This document shows positions 51,594 through 60,542 of a DNA stretch of 64,000 nucleotides, piece after piece. This DNA is from Siculibacillus lacustris. Lineage in GTDB: Bacteria; Pseudomonadota; Alphaproteobacteria; Rhizobiales; Ancalomicrobiaceae. Below the pieces are notes generated by a model. That model saw nothing but the letters and a program-made list of their open reading frames with translations. It did no database searches and was not told the origin of the DNA. A program made the translations under genes and the position numbers. The stretch lies in the NCBI RefSeq assembly GCF_004328075.1, contig NZ_SJFN01000001.1, positions 243,819 to 307,818 of the forward strand, given 5' to 3'. Position 1 is the stretch's first letter. Every line of letters starts with the position of its first letter.

Positions 51594-52484
51594 TCAGGCG
51601 GTCTGGCCGATCTCGAAGTTCGCCAGCAGTTCCAGCGCCTTGACCATGCCGGAGTGATCCCAGGCGGAGCCGCCGCGCGCGGCGCAGGCGTTGAACAGCT
51701 CCTGGCAGGTGGCGGTGTTGGGCAGCGCGATACCCATCTGGCGGGCGGCGGTCAGCGCCAGATTGAGATCCTTCTGGTGCAGGGCGATGCGGAAGCCCGG
51801 GTCGAAGGTCCGGTCGACCATGCGCTTGCCGTGGACTTCGAGGATCTTCGACGAGGCGAAGCCGCCCATCAGCGCCTGACGGACGCGGGCCGGATCGGCA
51901 CCGGCCTTGGAGGCGAACAGCAGCGCCTCGCCGACCGCCTCGATGGTCATGGCGACGATCATCTGATTGGCGACCTTGGCGGTCTGCCCGGCGCCGACGC
52001 CACCGACCAGGGTGATGTTCTTGCCCATCAGCTGGAACAGCGGCTCGACCACCGCGAAGGTCGCGTCCTTGCCGCCGACCATGATCGACAGGGTCGCCGC
52101 CTTGGCGCCGACTTCGCCGCCCGACACCGGGGCGTCGAGGTATTCGCAGCCGAGCGCTTCGATCTTGGCGGCGTACTGCTTGGTTTCGATCGGCGAGATC
52201 GACGACATGTCGACGACGATCGCGCCCTTCTTCAGGCCTTCGGCCGCGCCGTTCTCGCCGAACAGCACCGCCCCGACGTGCGGGGTATCGGGCACCATGA
52301 CGAAGAAGATGTCGCAGGCCGCGGCGACCTCCTTGGACGAGGCGGCCTTCTTCAGACCCTTGGCGACCAGTTCGGCCGGCAGGTCCTTCAGATCATAGGC
52401 GGTGACTTCGTGACCGGCGGCGAGAAGATGACCGACCATCGGCGTGCCCATGATGCCGAGACCGACGAAACCCAACTTGCTCAT
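51594..52484 (-). CDS. garR: 2-hydroxy-3-oxopropionate (tartronate semialdehyde) reductase GarR
   Basis: 296 residues from ATG 52484 with AGGAG 7 bases upstream. Beta-hydroxyacid dehydrogenase family: Rossmann motif LGFVGLGIMGTPMVGHLLAAG, substrate motif YLDAPVSGGEVGAKAATLSIMVGG, catalytic Lys in VGAGQTAKVANQMIVA and KDLNLALTAARQMG. It reduces tartronate semialdehyde to D-glycerate. Directly upstream lies garL, whose aldolase product is tartronate semialdehyde, so the pair are consecutive steps of D-glucarate/galactarate breakdown. A glycerate kinase is not in the window. Confidence 0.92.
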   Translation of the reverse strand: MSKLGFVGLGIMGTPMVGHLLAAGHEVTAYDLKDLPAELVAKGLKKAASSKEVAAACDIFFVMVPDTPHVGAVLFGENGAAEGLKKGAIVVDMSSISPIETKQYAAKIEALGCEYLDAPVSGGEVGAKAATLSIMVGGKDATFAVVEPLFQLMGKNITLVGGVGAGQTAKVANQMIVAMTIEAVGEALLFASKAGADPARVRQALMGGFASSKILEVHGKRMVDRTFDPGFRIALHQKDLNLALTAARQMGIALPNTATCQELFNACAARGGSAWDHSGMVKALELLANFEIGQTA

Positions 52485-52586
52485 GACTGCTCTCCTGATT
52501 GAGACGGCGGCGTCCACGGCACGACGGGGCGGCCGGACGCGGCGGATGCGAGGGACGGCGGACCCGCGGGCCCGCCTTCCGGGGAC

Positions 52587-53366
52587 TCAGAGATACTTGT
52601 CGTGCAGCGCCCGGGTGGCGGCGCGGAAGACCCCGAGATCGGAGCCGACGGCGACGAAGGTGGCGCCCTGCTCGATGTAGCGGCGGGCGTCGGCTTCGAC
52701 CGGGGCGAGGATGCCGACCGCCTTGCCGTGCGCCTTGGCCGCGGCGAAGACCACCGCCATCGCCGCCTGGACGTCCGGGTGACCGGGATTGCCGAGGTGG
52801 CCGAGGGCCGCGGCGAGATCGGAGGGGCCGATGAACAAGCCGTCGACCCCGGGGACCGCGGCGATCTCGGCGGAGGCCTCGACGCCGGCGAGGTTCTCGA
52901 TCTGGACGACGACGCAGATCTCGTCGTTGATGATCTGCATGTAGTTCTCGACCGTGCCGTAGCGGTTCGAGCGCTGGGCGACCGAGACACCGCGCACGCC
53001 GTCCGGCGGATAGCGGGTGGCGGCGACGGCGCGGCGCGCCTCTTCGGCCGACTGCACGAAGGGGATCAGGAAATTGTAGAAGCCGGCGTCGAGCAGGCGC
53101 TTGAGCAGCACCGTGTCGTTCCAGGCCGGCCGCACCACCGGCGCCGAGGGGCTGTCCTTCAGCGCCATCAGCTGCGGGATCAGCGACAGCACGTCGTTGG
53201 GCGCATGTTCGCCGTCGAGCAGCAGCCAGTCGAAGCCGGCCAACCCGAGGACTTCCGCGGTGATCGGGCTGCCGAGCGCGCTCCAACAGCCGATCAGCCG
53301 CTTGCCGGCGACGACGTCCCGCCGGAACTGATTGGGGAACGCCGTATAGGGAGTGGAAGCGGACAT
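52587..53366 (-). CDS. garL: 5-keto-4-deoxy-D-glucarate aldolase GarL (HpcH/HpaI family)
   Basis: 259 residues; E. coli GarL has 256, and the similarity is strong: [75 protein letters not shown] (metal Glu), [19 protein letters not shown] (metal Asp) and [20 protein letters not shown]. It splits 5-keto-4-deoxy-D-glucarate into pyruvate and tartronate semialdehyde. It lies 102 bases before garR and 117 bases after the MFS transporter gene, on one strand. The dehydratases that make its substrate (gudD/garD) are absent from the window. Confidence 0.93.
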   Translation of the reverse strand: MSASTPYTAFPNQFRRDVVAGKRLIGCWSALGSPITAEVLGLAGFDWLLLDGEHAPNDVLSLIPQLMALKDSPSAPVVRPAWNDTVLLKRLLDAGFYNFLIPFVQSAEEARRAVAATRYPPDGVRGVSVAQRSNRYGTVENYMQIINDEICVVVQIENLAGVEASAEIAAVPGVDGLFIGPSDLAAALGHLGNPGHPDVQAAMAVVFAAAKAHGKAVGILAPVEADARRYIEQGATFVAVGSDLGVFRAATRALHDKYL

Positions 53367-53483
53367 CGGGAGACACCTCGTTGCGAAGAGCGGAGGGCGG
53401 CCCGGGCGGGTCGCCGAAGGAGACGTGCCCTGCGGTTCCCGCCCCGGGTCAGGAGACGGGGAGCCGCAGGGTCCGGGCCGGGC

Positions 53484-54848
53484 TCACGCCACGACGCCGG
53501 GAAGCAGGGACTTGGTCAGCCGCACGCGCTCGATCTTGCCGACCACGAACAGCATCGACAACAGCGCCACCGCGGCATTGATGCCGACATAGGTCAGGGC
53601 CCAGGCGAAGCTGCCGGTCGCGGCCAGGATGTAGCCGATGACGATCGGCGTCACGATGCCGGCGGTGTTGCCGAAGGTGTTGAACAGCGCGCCGGACAGG
53701 CCGCCGGCCTGTTTCGGCGAGGTGTCGGAGACCACCGCCCAGCCGAGCGCGCCGACGCCCTTGCCGAAGAAGGCGAGCGACATGCAGGCGATCACCACCA
53801 CGTCGGATTCGACGTAGTTGCAGGCGATCACCGACATGGCCATCAGCATGCCGGCGACGATCGGGGTCTTGCGCGCCGCCGACAGCGACCAGCCGGCCCG
53901 GAGCAGACGATCGGAGACCCAACCGCCGAGCACACCGCCGATGAAGCCGCAGATCGCCGGAAGCGAGGCGACGAAGCCGGCCTTGAGGATGGTCATGTGG
54001 CGCTCGGTGACCAGATAGACCGGGAACCAGGTCAGGAAGAAATAGGTCAGCACGTTGATGCAGTACTGGAAGATGTAGACGCCGAGCAGCATGCGGTTGG
54101 CCAGCAGCTCTTTGATGCAAGCGAGCGTGTCGACCTGACGGATCGCTGCCACCTTGGCATCGAGATCGACCAGTGCACCACCGGCCTGGATATAGTCGAT
54201 CTCGGCCTGATTGACCTTGGGATGAGCCTTGGGGCCCCAGATCAGATGGTTCCAGAAGGCCGCCAGCACCAGGCCGAGGCCGCCCATGAAGTAGAACACC
54301 GCCTGCCAGCCGAAGGTGTGGACGATCCAGCCCATGATCGGCGCGAACAGCGCAGTCGCAAAATACTGGGCCGAGTTGAAGATCGCCGAGGCGAAGCCGC
54401 GCTCGTCGGTCGGGAACCACGCCGAGGTCAGGCGACCGTTGCCGGGGAAGGACGGCGCCTCGGCGGCCCCGACCAGGAAGCGCAGCAGGAACAGCGTGGC
54501 GACCGCGGCCCCACCGGTCAGGAAGCCGACGCCGCCCTGGAACATCGTGAACAGCGACCACAGGGTCAGACCGAAGAAGTAGGTGGTCTTCGAGCCGAAG
54601 CGATCGAGCAGCCAGCCGCCGGGCAGCTGGGCCAGGACATAGGACCAGGCGAAGGCGGAGAAGATGTAGCCCATCTGGACCGGCGACAGATCGAGCGCCT
54701 TGCGGATCTCCGGACCGGCGATGGCGATCGTGGCGCGATCGGCGAAATTGATCGTGGTGACCACGAAGAGCATGGCCAGGATGGCCCAGCGCACCCGGGT
54801 CGGGCGCATTCCCGTCGAAACACCCGACGTTGCGGAAACGGTCTGCAT
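53484..54848 (-). CDS. MFS transporter of the glucarate/galactarate (GudP/GarP) type
   Basis: 454 residues from ATG 54848 with GGGAGG 9 bases upstream. Twelve-helix anion:cation symporter: WAILAMLFVVTTINFADRAT, FSAFAWSYVLAQLPGGWLLDRFG, FLVGAAEAPSFPGNGRLTSAWFP and ERGFASAIFNSAQYFATALFAP are the hallmarks of the hexuronate/glucarate/phthalate subgroup. It should import an aldarate or related sugar acid, feeding garL and garR downstream. Transcription runs away from the GntR-family regulator gene, and the 560-base gap between them is the shared control region. Confidence 0.9.
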   Translation of the reverse strand: MQTVSATSGVSTGMRPTRVRWAILAMLFVVTTINFADRATIAIAGPEIRKALDLSPVQMGYIFSAFAWSYVLAQLPGGWLLDRFGSKTTYFFGLTLWSLFTMFQGGVGFLTGGAAVATLFLLRFLVGAAEAPSFPGNGRLTSAWFPTDERGFASAIFNSAQYFATALFAPIMGWIVHTFGWQAVFYFMGGLGLVLAAFWNHLIWGPKAHPKVNQAEIDYIQAGGALVDLDAKVAAIRQVDTLACIKELLANRMLLGVYIFQYCINVLTYFFLTWFPVYLVTERHMTILKAGFVASLPAICGFIGGVLGGWVSDRLLRAGWSLSAARKTPIVAGMLMAMSVIACNYVESDVVVIACMSLAFFGKGVGALGWAVVSDTSPKQAGGLSGALFNTFGNTAGIVTPIVIGYILAATGSFAWALTYVGINAAVALLSMLFVVGKIERVRLTKSLLPGVVA

Positions 54849-55408
54849 GGCTGGGGACCTCCCGTCCTCGTTGCTCTTGCTGCGGCCATCGCCCCCCCGG
54901 GGGCTCTGCGCCGCAGGACACCGATGCGCGGCGAGGATCTCTGCCGAATTCATCGGTCGTCATATGACTTGAGCGGCACTATAGGCAAGACCGCCGAAAT
55001 CGCAAGCGTCGAAGCCACGAGTCCGACGGGCGTGCGTGGTCTTACGCAAGCCGGCGGCCGCGCTGCGGGGGCGTCGGTTCCGGCGCTGTTATCGGCGGTT
55101 TACGAGCGATTCTCGCGGCGGCGCCGCCACCTTCGGAGGGCGATCGCGAGGCGGCTGCGGCCGTCGGTCGGGGCCCGCGGGGGCTGCCGCTCAAGACGTC
55201 TGATGACTCGAGACGTCGTATGGGCTAAGTTCGGGTCAGCCGGATCCGGCGGAGGCTGCGCCGAGCGCTGTCGGGCGCCGCGGCGGGCCATCGTCCGGGA
55301 GTCGGATGGCGGGTTGTCACGGCGACGGTTCTCGTCGACTCTGTGGGATCGCGGTCCGACCCCGCGGATTCGTCCGCTCCTTCCTCACGACCCAGATTCG
55401 AGTCTCCC
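54849..55408. promoter_or_regulatory. Divergent control region between the MFS transporter and GntR regulator
   Basis: 560 bases without a supported gene. It contains the exact palindrome GTCATATGAC at 54959-54968 and an imperfect copy GTCTGATGAC at 55198-55207, both of the form GTC-N4-GAC, a plausible operator for the adjacent FadR-subfamily GntR protein. An AT-richer patch at about 54945-55010 (ACTATAGGCAAG) is the likely promoter for the transporter gene. The rest is GC-rich with nothing recognised. Confidence 0.4.
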
Positions 55409-56134
55409 ATGAGCCTCTCGCCCGCCCCGCACCGCCGCCGCAGCCTCGCCGAAACCGTGGTCGACGACCTCGTCGCCAAGATTCGCGACGGCCGCTACCG
55501 ACCGGGTGAGCGTCTGCCGACCGAGCCGGCGGTGATGGCCGATCTCGGGGTCAGCCGCACGGTGGTGCGCGAAGCGATGTCGCGGCTGCAGGCGGCCGGC
55601 CTGGTCGAGACCCGCCACGGCATCGGCACCTTCGTGCTCGCCCCAGTGCCGGTGGTCACCCTCGACATGGGCACGGTGGTGACCATCCGCGACGTGATGG
55701 CGATGCTGGAACTGCGCATCAGCCTGGAGACCGAAGCCTCCGCCCTCGCCGCGCAGCGCCGCGACGACGCCCAGCTCGACGCGATGCAGCGGGCGATCGA
55801 CAGTTTCGAGGCCGAGATCACGGCGGGCCGCGACGGCGTCGCCGCCGACTTCCAGCTCCACCTGACGATCTCCCAGGCGACCGGCAACCGCTATTTCGAG
55901 AGCGTGTTCCGCCACCTCGGCACCACCACGATCCCGCGCACCCGTCTCGACACGGCGCGCATCGCGCCGGAGCCGGGACCGGCCTATCTGTTCCGGACCA
56001 ATCGCGAGCATCAGGCGATCTTCGACGCGATCGCCCGCCGCGACGCCGAATCGGCGCGGGCGGCGATGCGCATGCATCTCGCCAACAGCCGCGAGCGGCT
56101 GCGCCGGGTCGCCGAGGCCTCGCCCGAGGCCTGA
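55409..56134 (+). CDS. GntR-family regulator, FadR/FCD subfamily
   Basis: 241 residues from ATG 55409. N-terminal winged helix: VVDDLVAKIRDGRYRPGERLPTE and VSRTVVREAMSRLQAAGLVETRHGIGTFV. All-helical FCD sensor domain: RDVMAMLELRISLETEASALAAQ, DFQLHLTISQATGNRYFESV and FRTNREHQAIFDAIARRDAE. The metal-ligand residues typical of FCD domains (Asp in ADFQLH, His residues in FQLH and EHQAI) are present, so it probably binds a small carboxylate. Divergent from the transporter-garL-garR operon and likely its repressor. The gene ends 13 bases from a convergent potassium channel gene. Confidence 0.9.
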   Translation: MSLSPAPHRRRSLAETVVDDLVAKIRDGRYRPGERLPTEPAVMADLGVSRTVVREAMSRLQAAGLVETRHGIGTFVLAPVPVVTLDMGTVVTIRDVMAMLELRISLETEASALAAQRRDDAQLDAMQRAIDSFEAEITAGRDGVAADFQLHLTISQATGNRYFESVFRHLGTTTIPRTRLDTARIAPEPGPAYLFRTNREHQAIFDAIARRDAESARAAMRMHLANSRERLRRVAEASPEA

Positions 56135-56147
56135 TCCGGCGGGTCGT

Positions 56148-57068
56148 TCAGGTCGCCTCGGGCGCCACCGGCGTGCCGACCGCCACGACTTCGTGGAAGC
56201 GGCTCTGGTCGACCATCGGCCGCCCGTCGGGCGAAGTCACCAGGATGTCGGCGTAGCGGTGGTTCCAGCGCAGGTCGCCGTGCCGATAGGTGTGGCGGGC
56301 GTGGAGCTGTTGCGAGGTGTTCTCGTCGGTTCCGGTGACGGTCAGGACGATTTCGGCGTTGCTCGTCGCCAGCGACTCCGGTGCGACATCGCAGAGCGGG
56401 CTCGCATCGTCGAGGTCGTGGAACAGGGTCCAACTCAGGGCGAAGACCGGATTCTCGCGGCGCTGCAGGGCCAGTTCGTAGAAGCGGCGCATGCGGGTGC
56501 CGTCGACCCCGACCTCGTTGCGCACCAGCCACAGCTTGGCGGTGGCCCCGGCGATGGCGTTGGCGCGCTGGTTGGCGAGGCGGATCATCAGGGTCGGGCG
56601 GCCGTCGACCGGCGCCACCACCGGATGGCGGGCGAAGACGAAGCGGGCCAGCGGGCGCGAGAAACGGGTGAACACCAGCCCGGTCATCACCGCCATCAGC
56701 GACATGCCGGTGAAGATCTCGCAGGTGGCGACGATATGGCCCCAGGTGGTCTGGGGATGCATGTCGCCGTAACCGACGGTCGCCAGCGTCTCGATCGAGA
56801 ACCAGAACAGGCCGAGAAAACCGTCGTCGGCGACATTGGCGATCGGCGCCGTGCCGAGCCGGTAGAGGCTGGCGAAGACCAGATTGAAGCTCAGGAACAG
56901 GCTGGCGGCGATCAGGAAGAAGGCCGGCCAGCCGATGGTCACGGCGCGGTGGTGGAGATCGGACCAGAAGTGGCGATCGCGGCGCGGCACCAACACTTCG
57001 CGATCGCCGACGCGGACGGCGCGGACCGGGGTGCGGGTCGGCTCGTGGGCCGGGGGATCTTCGAACAT
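56148..57068 (-). CDS. Inward-rectifier-type potassium channel (KirBac-like)
   Basis: 306 residues from ATG 57068 with GAGGAGG 7 bases upstream; the frame extends far upstream without conservation. Two membrane helices (about 45-75 and 105-135) flank a pore with the potassium filter TVGYGD in WFSIETLATVGYGDMHPQT. The C-terminal ~160 residues form the immunoglobulin-like cytoplasmic domain of Kir channels: PTLMIRLANQRANAI, AKLWLVRNEV and SWTLFHDLDDASPL. It allows potassium flux gated by the cytoplasmic domain. The genomic neighbours do not suggest a ligand. It is independent of the kdp genes 50 kb away, but both contribute to potassium handling. Confidence 0.92.
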   Translation of the reverse strand: MFEDPPAHEPTRTPVRAVRVGDREVLVPRRDRHFWSDLHHRAVTIGWPAFFLIAASLFLSFNLVFASLYRLGTAPIANVADDGFLGLFWFSIETLATVGYGDMHPQTTWGHIVATCEIFTGMSLMAVMTGLVFTRFSRPLARFVFARHPVVAPVDGRPTLMIRLANQRANAIAGATAKLWLVRNEVGVDGTRMRRFYELALQRRENPVFALSWTLFHDLDDASPLCDVAPESLATSNAEIVLTVTGTDENTSQQLHARHTYRHGDLRWNHRYADILVTSPDGRPMVDQSRFHEVVAVGTPVAPEAT

Positions 57069-57363
57069 CGCGCGGCCTCCTCGCCGACGGGCGTGGGCAT
57101 CGGGTCCCGTCTCTGTCCGAGCCTCCCATGTCGGCGCGGCGCCGTCGAGAGGGGCGCGCACCGGGACGACGGGTCGCGGAGGGGCGACCGCGGCGCGGGG
57201 CGGGTTTCCGCGAAACGGGCTTGCGGAAGCCGCGAGGAGGCGATCATCCTTCTCCGCCGATCGGTGGCGCGGGGACCCGTGGCTCACGACGACGCAGCAC
57301 CGGGCCGCGAGAGCCCGGGCGACGACGCGGGCGGGCCCTGGGCTCACGCCCCGGGGGGAGACG

Positions 57364-59745
57364 ATGGCGGCGAACGACGATCTGCGCATACTGGCGGCCC
57401 TGGAAAAGCAACTGCTGTGGACCGCGTGTTGGACGATCCACGCCGCCAACCACCTGCGTGCCAAGGGCGAGGTCAAGGTCGGCGGCCATCAGGCGTCCTC
57501 GGCCTCGGTCGCCTCGATCCTCACCGCGCTCTATTTCCACGTGCTGCGACCGCAAGACCGGATGGCGGTCAAGCCCCATGCCGGGCCGGTGTTCCACGCC
57601 ATCCAATACATGATGGGCAACCAGAGCCGCGCCAAGCTCGAGGCCTATCGGGCGCTCGGTGGCGTCCAGGCCTATCCCAGCCGCACCAAGGATTCCGACG
57701 ACGTCGACATCTCGACCGGATCGGTCGGGCTCGGCGTCGCCTTCACCGCCTTCGCGTCGATCGTCCAGGACTATCTCGCCGCCAAACCCTGGGCGACGCC
57801 CCAGCCGCTCGGGCGGATGATCGCCATCGTCGGCGACGCCGAACTCGACGAGGGCAACATCTACGAATGCCTCCAGGAGGGCTGGAAGCACGATCTGCGC
57901 AACACCTGGTGGATCGTCGACTACAACCGCCAGAGCCTCGACGGGGTGGTCGGCGAGGGCCTGTGGGCGCGGATCGAGGCGGTGTTCCGGGCCTTCGGCT
58001 GGGACGTGGTGACGCTGAAGCACGGCGCGTTACAGCGCGCGGCCTTCGCGGAAGAAGGCGGCGCGGCGCTCGCCGCGTGGATCGACGCCTGTCCCAACCA
58101 GCTCTATTCGGCACTGACCTTCCAAGGCGGGGCGGCCTGGCGGCGGCGGCTCACCGAGGATCTCGGCGAGGCGGTCGCGGGGATCCTGGCGCGGCGCAGC
58201 GACGAGGCGTTGGGGCGCCTGATGAGCAATCTCGGCGGGCATTGCCTCGAGACGCTGATCGACGCCTTCGACGCGATCGACCACGACCGGCCGACGGTGT
58301 TCCTGGCCTACACGATCAAGGGCTGGGGCACGCCGCTGGCCGGTCACAAGGACAACCACGCCGGGCTGATGACCCCGGCGCAGATGGCCGAGTTCCAACG
58401 GGCCTGCGGCGTCGAGCCGGGGCGGGAATGGGAGCGCTTCGCGGCGATCGGCGATCTCTCGGGCGTCGCCGAGTTCCTCGAGCGGGTGCCGTTCTTCGCC
58501 GGCGGCCCACGGCGGCGGCGCGCGGCCAAGATCGCCGCCCCCGGTCCGGTCGCCCTCGACGACGCGCAATTGTCGACCCAGGCGGGGTTCGGCAAGATCC
58601 TCGATTCGCTGGCGGCGAGCGGCGCGCCGATCGCCGAGCGGATCGTCACCACCGCCCCCGACGTGACGGTGTCGACCAATCTCGGGCCGTGGGTCAACCG
58701 CCGCGGGTTGTTCGCCCGCGACGCGCTCGCCGACACGTTCCGCACCGAACGCATCGCCTCGACCCAGAAATGGGAGTTCTCGCCGGCCGGCCAGCACATC
58801 GAACTGGGCATCGCCGAGATGAACCTGTTCCTGCTGCTCGGCGCCGCCGGCCTCGCCCATTCGCTGTGGGGCGAACGCCTGCTGCCGATCGGCACGGTCT
58901 ACGACCCGTTCATCTGCCGCGGCCTCGATGCGCTGAACTACGCCTGCTACCAGAGCGCCCGGTTCCTCTTGATCGGCACGCCGTCGGGGGTGGCGCTGGC
59001 GCCGGAGGGCGGGGCGCATCAGTCGATCTCGACGCCGCTGATCGGCATGGCCCAGGACGGGCTGGCGAGTTTCGAGCCGGCCTATCTCGACGAATTGTCG
59101 GTGCTGATGGACTGGGCCTTCGACTATCTCCAGCGCGACGGCGACGGCGATCCCGACGAACGCACCTGGCTGCGCGACGAGACCGGCGGGTCGGTCTACC
59201 TCCGCCTCTCGACCCGGCCGCTCGAACAGCCGGCGCGACGCAGCGACCCGGCCTTCCGCCAAGGCGTGGTCGACGGCGCCCACTGGCTGCGGCCGCCCGG
59301 GCCGAATGCCGACGTGGTGCTGGTCTATCAGGGCTGCGTGGCGCCGGAAGTGATCGAAGCGGCGGGGCGGATCGGCGAATTCCGCCGCGACGTCGGGGTG
59401 CTGGCGGTGACCTCGGCCGATCGGCTCAACGCCGGTTGGACCGCGGCGCAGCGGGCGCGGCGGCGCGGCAATGCGCGGGCGCGCAGCCACGTCGAGACGC
59501 TGCTCGCCGGACTGCCGGCCCATTGCACCCTGGTGACGGTGATCGACGGTCATCCGGCGACGCTGGCCTGGCTCGGGGCGGTGGCCGGCCATCGCACCAT
59601 TCCGATCGGCGTCGAACATTTCGGCCAGTCGGGCAGCATCGCGGAACTCTATCGCCACCACGGGCTCGATGCCGACGGCATCGTCGCGGCGGTCGGCGGC
59701 CTGACCGAGGGTCGGCGCATCGACGAATGGCGACCGCCGCGCTGA
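57364..59745 (+). CDS. Stand-alone thiamine-diphosphate enzyme, pyruvate dehydrogenase E1/transketolase-like
   Basis: 793 residues from ATG 57364 with GGGGGGAGA just upstream. N-terminal ThDP domain: HAANHLRAKGEVKVGGHQASSAS, HAGPVFHAIQYM, STGSVGLGVA and the cofactor motif GDAELDEGNIYECL...DYNRQSLD. Middle pyrimidine domain with EFSPAGQHIELGIAEMNLFLLLGAAG, and a transketolase C-terminal domain ending GVEHFGQSGSIAELYRHHGLDADGI. It resembles the homodimeric E1 of pyruvate dehydrogenase but is shorter than AceE, and no E2 or E3 gene is nearby. It may act as a transketolase-like or 2-oxoacid-decarboxylating enzyme of its own. Its substrate is unknown. Divergent from the potassium channel gene. Confidence 0.85.
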   Translation: MAANDDLRILAALEKQLLWTACWTIHAANHLRAKGEVKVGGHQASSASVASILTALYFHVLRPQDRMAVKPHAGPVFHAIQYMMGNQSRAKLEAYRALGGVQAYPSRTKDSDDVDISTGSVGLGVAFTAFASIVQDYLAAKPWATPQPLGRMIAIVGDAELDEGNIYECLQEGWKHDLRNTWWIVDYNRQSLDGVVGEGLWARIEAVFRAFGWDVVTLKHGALQRAAFAEEGGAALAAWIDACPNQLYSALTFQGGAAWRRRLTEDLGEAVAGILARRSDEALGRLMSNLGGHCLETLIDAFDAIDHDRPTVFLAYTIKGWGTPLAGHKDNHAGLMTPAQMAEFQRACGVEPGREWERFAAIGDLSGVAEFLERVPFFAGGPRRRRAAKIAAPGPVALDDAQLSTQAGFGKILDSLAASGAPIAERIVTTAPDVTVSTNLGPWVNRRGLFARDALADTFRTERIASTQKWEFSPAGQHIELGIAEMNLFLLLGAAGLAHSLWGERLLPIGTVYDPFICRGLDALNYACYQSARFLLIGTPSGVALAPEGGAHQSISTPLIGMAQDGLASFEPAYLDELSVLMDWAFDYLQRDGDGDPDERTWLRDETGGSVYLRLSTRPLEQPARRSDPAFRQGVVDGAHWLRPPGPNADVVLVYQGCVAPEVIEAAGRIGEFRRDVGVLAVTSADRLNAGWTAAQRARRRGNARARSHVETLLAGLPAHCTLVTVIDGHPATLAWLGAVAGHRTIPIGVEHFGQSGSIAELYRHHGLDADGIVAAVGGLTEGRRIDEWRPPR

Positions 59746-59852
59746 GCGGAGGCAGGACCGGCGCGCGGCGGGAGGCTGATACGACTTTCGTCGCGGCTCA
59801 TTCTCGGCCACACTCGTCCGGCCGCGGCGGGACCGCGCCGCCGGAGTGTTCG

Positions 59853-60542
59853 ATGTTCACCGAAGCCCTGCTGTTCGATCTCGACGGGACGCTGACCGAC
59901 AGCGACCCGATCCACATGATCGCCTTCGTCGAGATCGGTCGACGTTACGGCGTGGCCATCGACGAGGCGATCTTTCGCGAACACATCTCCGGCCAGAGCA
60001 ACCGGCTGATCTGCCGCAACCTGTTCGGCCATGTCGATCCGGCGCTGTGGGACGGCATCGCCGACGCCAAGGAGGCGCGGTTTCGCGAGATGATCGTCGG
60101 CAAGCTGACGCCGATCCCCGGCCTCGTCGGCTTCCTGGCGCGGGAGCGGGCGCGGGGCGCGGGCTGTGCGGTGGTGAGCAACGCGCCGCGCGCCAACGTC
60201 GTGGCGATGCTCGCGGCCCTCGGTCTCACCAAGGATTTCGATGCGATCGTGCTGGGCAGCGAACTGCCGCGCTCCAAGCCCGATCCGCTGCCCTATCTGA
60301 CGGCGCTGGAGACCCTGGGCGTGCCGGCGAACCGCGCCGTGGCCTTCGAGGACGCGGTGCCGGGCCTGCTCGCCGCCGCCCGCTCGGGGGTTGCGACGGT
60401 GGGGCTGACGACCTCGCTCGACGGGGAAGCGATCCTCGCCACCGGCGCCCATCTGGCGATCCCCGACTATGACGCGCCCGAGCTCCAGCCCTTCGTCGAC
60501 GCGGCGCTGGGACGGCCGGCGGCGGTCACGTCGATCGGATGA
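59853..60542 (+). CDS. HAD-superfamily sugar-phosphate phosphatase
   Basis: 229 residues. Nucleophile motif FDLDGTLTDSDPIH, motif II VVSNAPRANV, motif III Lys in LPRSKPDPLPYL and motif IV FEDAVPGLLAAARSG. Helical cap of the beta-phosphoglucomutase/phosphatase type (subfamily IA). It dephosphorylates small phosphorylated metabolites in the cytoplasm or isomerises them; the exact role is open. GGAG lies 8 bases before the ATG. It is 107 bases downstream of the E1-like gene on the same strand, so it may be cotranscribed. Its last 17 bases overlap the convergent recQ gene end. Confidence 0.86.
   Translation: MFTEALLFDLDGTLTDSDPIHMIAFVEIGRRYGVAIDEAIFREHISGQSNRLICRNLFGHVDPALWDGIADAKEARFREMIVGKLTPIPGLVGFLARERARGAGCAVVSNAPRANVVAMLAALGLTKDFDAIVLGSELPRSKPDPLPYLTALETLGVPANRAVAFEDAVPGLLAAARSGVATVGLTTSLDGEAILATGAHLAIPDYDAPELQPFVDAALGRPAAVTSIG

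Noticed and set aside
56193..59852. Very long plus-strand frame running from the potassium channel region into the HAD gene
   Set aside because: Only its last part (from ATG 59853) is a real gene; the rest is shadow of the channel and E1-like genes.
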